In this document: positions 62,001 to 62,695 of the stretch, one piece after another
Position numbering within the stretch: position 1 is the first letter of the stretch
Layout: each line of letters starts with the position of its first letter
NCBI GenBank assembly: GCA_016196035.1
Contig: JACPYM010000075.1
Coordinates: 1 to 62,695, forward strand
Length of the DNA: 62,695 nucleotides
Reading direction: 5' to 3'
Source of the DNA: Acidobacteriota bacterium
GTDB taxonomy: Bacteria; Acidobacteriota; Blastocatellia; RBC074
The notes under the pieces: generated by a model
Told to the model about the DNA's origin: nothing
Seen by the model: the letters and a program-made list of their open reading frames with translations, nothing else
The model's database searches: none
Position numbers and translations under genes: made by a program

Positions 62001-62695
62001 TCATAGGCATAGGCCATTGACCAGACGTTATTGGTTTCGGCCCCCGTCGTGACTGAAATTTCGGGCGTCGAAAAGCTGATGGCCGATTGCTCAGGGTTGC
62101 GCGCCCGTAACAAGCGCGACAGCGAATCGTAAGCAAACCAGCGGCGCTGGCTGCCCTGCGCAACTTGAATCAGATTATTGAGCGTGTCGTAACTGTAACT
62201 GGTCGGGTATCCCTGCGTGACCGTAGGCTGGTTGGGGAAGGTCACAGGCATGGTTTCAGCATCTGACGCTTTGATCTCCCACACTTTCGCCAACCGCCCC
62301 AGCCCATCGGTTTCGCTCAAGCGTTTCGCCCCAGCCTGATCTATCACGAGAACTCGATTGCCGTCATAAGCGGTGTCTACGTGCGCGCCATCCGGCGTTG
62401 TGACTGAAACGACCCGTCCGGCGATGTCATAAGTGGTCGTCGTATAAACCGGCGTCTCGCCAGTACGGTACGGATTGCTCACCTGCTTCGCCCTGCCCAG
62501 GCCGTCATAAAGCGTTTGGCTGTGAATCGTGAAATTGGCACCGTCTTCAGCCCGGCTGGACAGTATCGGTCTGCCGAACCCATCAAAGGTGGTTTTAGAC
62601 GCCAGCCAGCGTGTGGCATCGAGTTTTTGACTCACCGTGGCCGTATTGCTGGTGGCGGTCGGGTAACTGAATTGTGTAACAGTCTCTTCCGGCGA
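59027..62695 (-). CDS. RHS-repeat polymorphic toxin, 5' end beyond window
   Basis: At least 1222 residues, open to the window edge; the 62635 GTG is not a real start. It has many YD-type repeats (YDGLGRAKQVSNPY, YDALGRPLTKEQRF), which fold as a cage. A CBM-like beta domain is inserted before the core (GGFETPTVGAGNYQM to LLDNVTLTGN, about 160 residues). Then come the core DHLGTPRMN and the boundary RGRFTSPD..NLYTYVRNNPLKYVDPSGH. The last 240 residues form a toxin module ending HCTVCNLSPQEASKLFTPT, a tip that I recall from other RHS proteins but cannot name with certainty. Confidence 0.85.
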   Translation of the reverse strand, partial: SPEETVTQFSYPTATSNTATVSQKLDATRWLASKTTFDGFGRPILSSRAEDGANFTIHSQTLYDGLGRAKQVSNPYRTGETPVYTTTTYDIAGRVVSVTTPDGAHVDTAYDGNRVLVIDQAGAKRLSETDGLGRLAKVWEIKASDAETMPVTFPNQPTVTQGYPTSYSYDTLNNLIQVAQGSQRRWFAYDSLSRLLRARNPEQSAISFSTPEISVTTGAETNNVWSMAYAYDANGNLVSKKDARNIELIYGYDALNRNTTVDYSNTAITPDITRIYDNQAAGKYGIGRLWKSYANGTETTGEDVEYMAVTGYDALGRPLTKEQRFKISNNWRPAYTMSRAYNLAGAVTAQTYPSGRTVNYAYDNAGRPSLFTGTLGDGNLRTYLDGFTYEASGQMAREHFGTTNTNPTGTGLYHHMAYNSRLQLTRTVLGKEAVNNDGWNLGKLTFYYTNFARSQSAPNLSDQGTDNNGNVTVMQHWTPFDENNYASNYKVAQHDRYFYDQLNRIDRVEGRQYVFSNYVDVYTQKFNYDRWGNRSIDQNLTSIWQPPGGTNPVGINKFPCVASTTNNRFTNCAGYAFQYDAAGNATYDPTGAGGGTYDAENRLLIATGIASQGTAGGQYVYDADGHRTRFRPNVFAANPRWTLYAYGFDGELVAEYPNEALPAAPGTEYGFSAGARKIIVTGSNASGAGSTINLAAPNGGFETPTVGAGNYQMNPANAEWTFTGTAGVSGNGSPLNSGNSAAPEGGQAAFLQGGGESLIEQKLNGFDATRSYQLSFQAAQGWADRRSAPPTTAQFEVFFDNLSLGVYEVSAASYVNLTTPAFTVPTGSGTVRFVARNEKESDTTVLLDNVTLTGNAPGTNNAEVRWLVADHLGTPRMNVGLAGTLADVRRHDYLPFGEELVALQTPHRLANNGYLADGVRQKFTGKERDGETGLDYFQARYFSNVQGRFTSPDSFQGKAISPQTLNLYTYVRNNPLKYVDPSGHLAQDPKKDDDYDPRKTVAVIETKEKGGFLGKVGRFFSKVFGLSAPLAVPVAGSLVTGARARQFLMDNSETYRNFQEGIHDPGFQMSVTMATYGFGGPPIAAEETAAVMEADIELVLEAEMAALARGLGSVIPDEALVVRGGLNLPENFINGSKVFVDAANQLHGVSVTSEAGVSVAELSQTVRNGQIGVTTAREIRAAGGAIFPSMRSARNPFHCTVCNLSPQEASKLFTPTRPNPNK

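Overview
The window is a contiguous piece of a GC-rich, Gram-negative bacterial chromosome. Nothing proves the taxon. The mix of bacillithiol genes (bshC and a BstA-like transferase), type III glutamine synthetase, citramalate-route isoleucine synthesis, a DUF481 outer-membrane protein, large RHS proteins, and many intergenic inverted repeats that differ in sequence but share a layout fits Acidobacteriota (Blastocatellia-like) best. That placement is inference. No rRNA, tRNA, CRISPR array, insertion sequence or phage module was recognised.

Layout. 0-2.8 kb, minus strand: a coupled operon of a Fic-fold protein without its catalytic loop, an HExxH peptidase-like protein, a PLP decarboxylase and a tiny membrane protein. 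2.9-7.8 kb: HAD phosphatase, DapA-family lyase, bshC with a TauE/SafE exporter, and a HigBA toxin-antitoxin pair. 7.9-22.6 kb: the branched-chain amino acid region, with a divergent LysR regulator, leuA, leuC, an unknown gene, leuD, a membrane glycosyltransferase, leuB, then ilvB, ilvN, ilvC, a methyltransferase, an aspartic-protease-like protein and cimA. The ilv genes are preceded by a good promoter, a 51-codon leader peptide packed with Ile/Val/Leu codons, and a terminator with a competing antiterminator: a complete-looking ribosome-mediated attenuator. 22.6-28.7 kb: an accessory stretch with a restriction-modification pair (D12-class methylase plus SacI-like endonuclease), DUF1835, ankyrin, TPR and AlkB-like genes.

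28.7-39.6 kb: acyl-CoA synthetase and thioesterase; an ECF sigma / membrane protein / Spy-like / BNR-propeller operon on the minus strand; an ABC-F ATPase; a periplasmic sulfite dehydrogenase with a di-heme cytochrome c; an alpha/beta hydrolase. 39.9-44.3 kb: one 1475-residue protein joining TIR, CHAT protease, STAND NTPase and TPR domains, a candidate single-gene defence system. A genomic inverted repeat sits in frame inside its NTPase domain, and its TPR region holds an AT-rich block of different composition. 44.5-53.8 kb: LysR, BstA-like transferase, AI-2E exporter, DUF481 protein, and a GAF-AAA-Fis sigma-54 activator followed by glnN. Two matching inverted operators, one before each gene, and a near-consensus -24/-12 promoter link the last two. 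53.9-62.7 kb, minus strand: a secreted subtilisin with VCBS repeats, then an RHS locus with a main polymorphic-toxin gene cut by the window edge, its putative immunity gene, and a duplicated orphan RHS tip with its own putative immunity gene.

About fifteen inverted repeats of unrelated sequence but similar design (arms of 9-44 bp, often built of short direct repeats) lie mainly between genes. At least two lie in frame inside coding sequence, and others have supplied start-side or stop-side codons.
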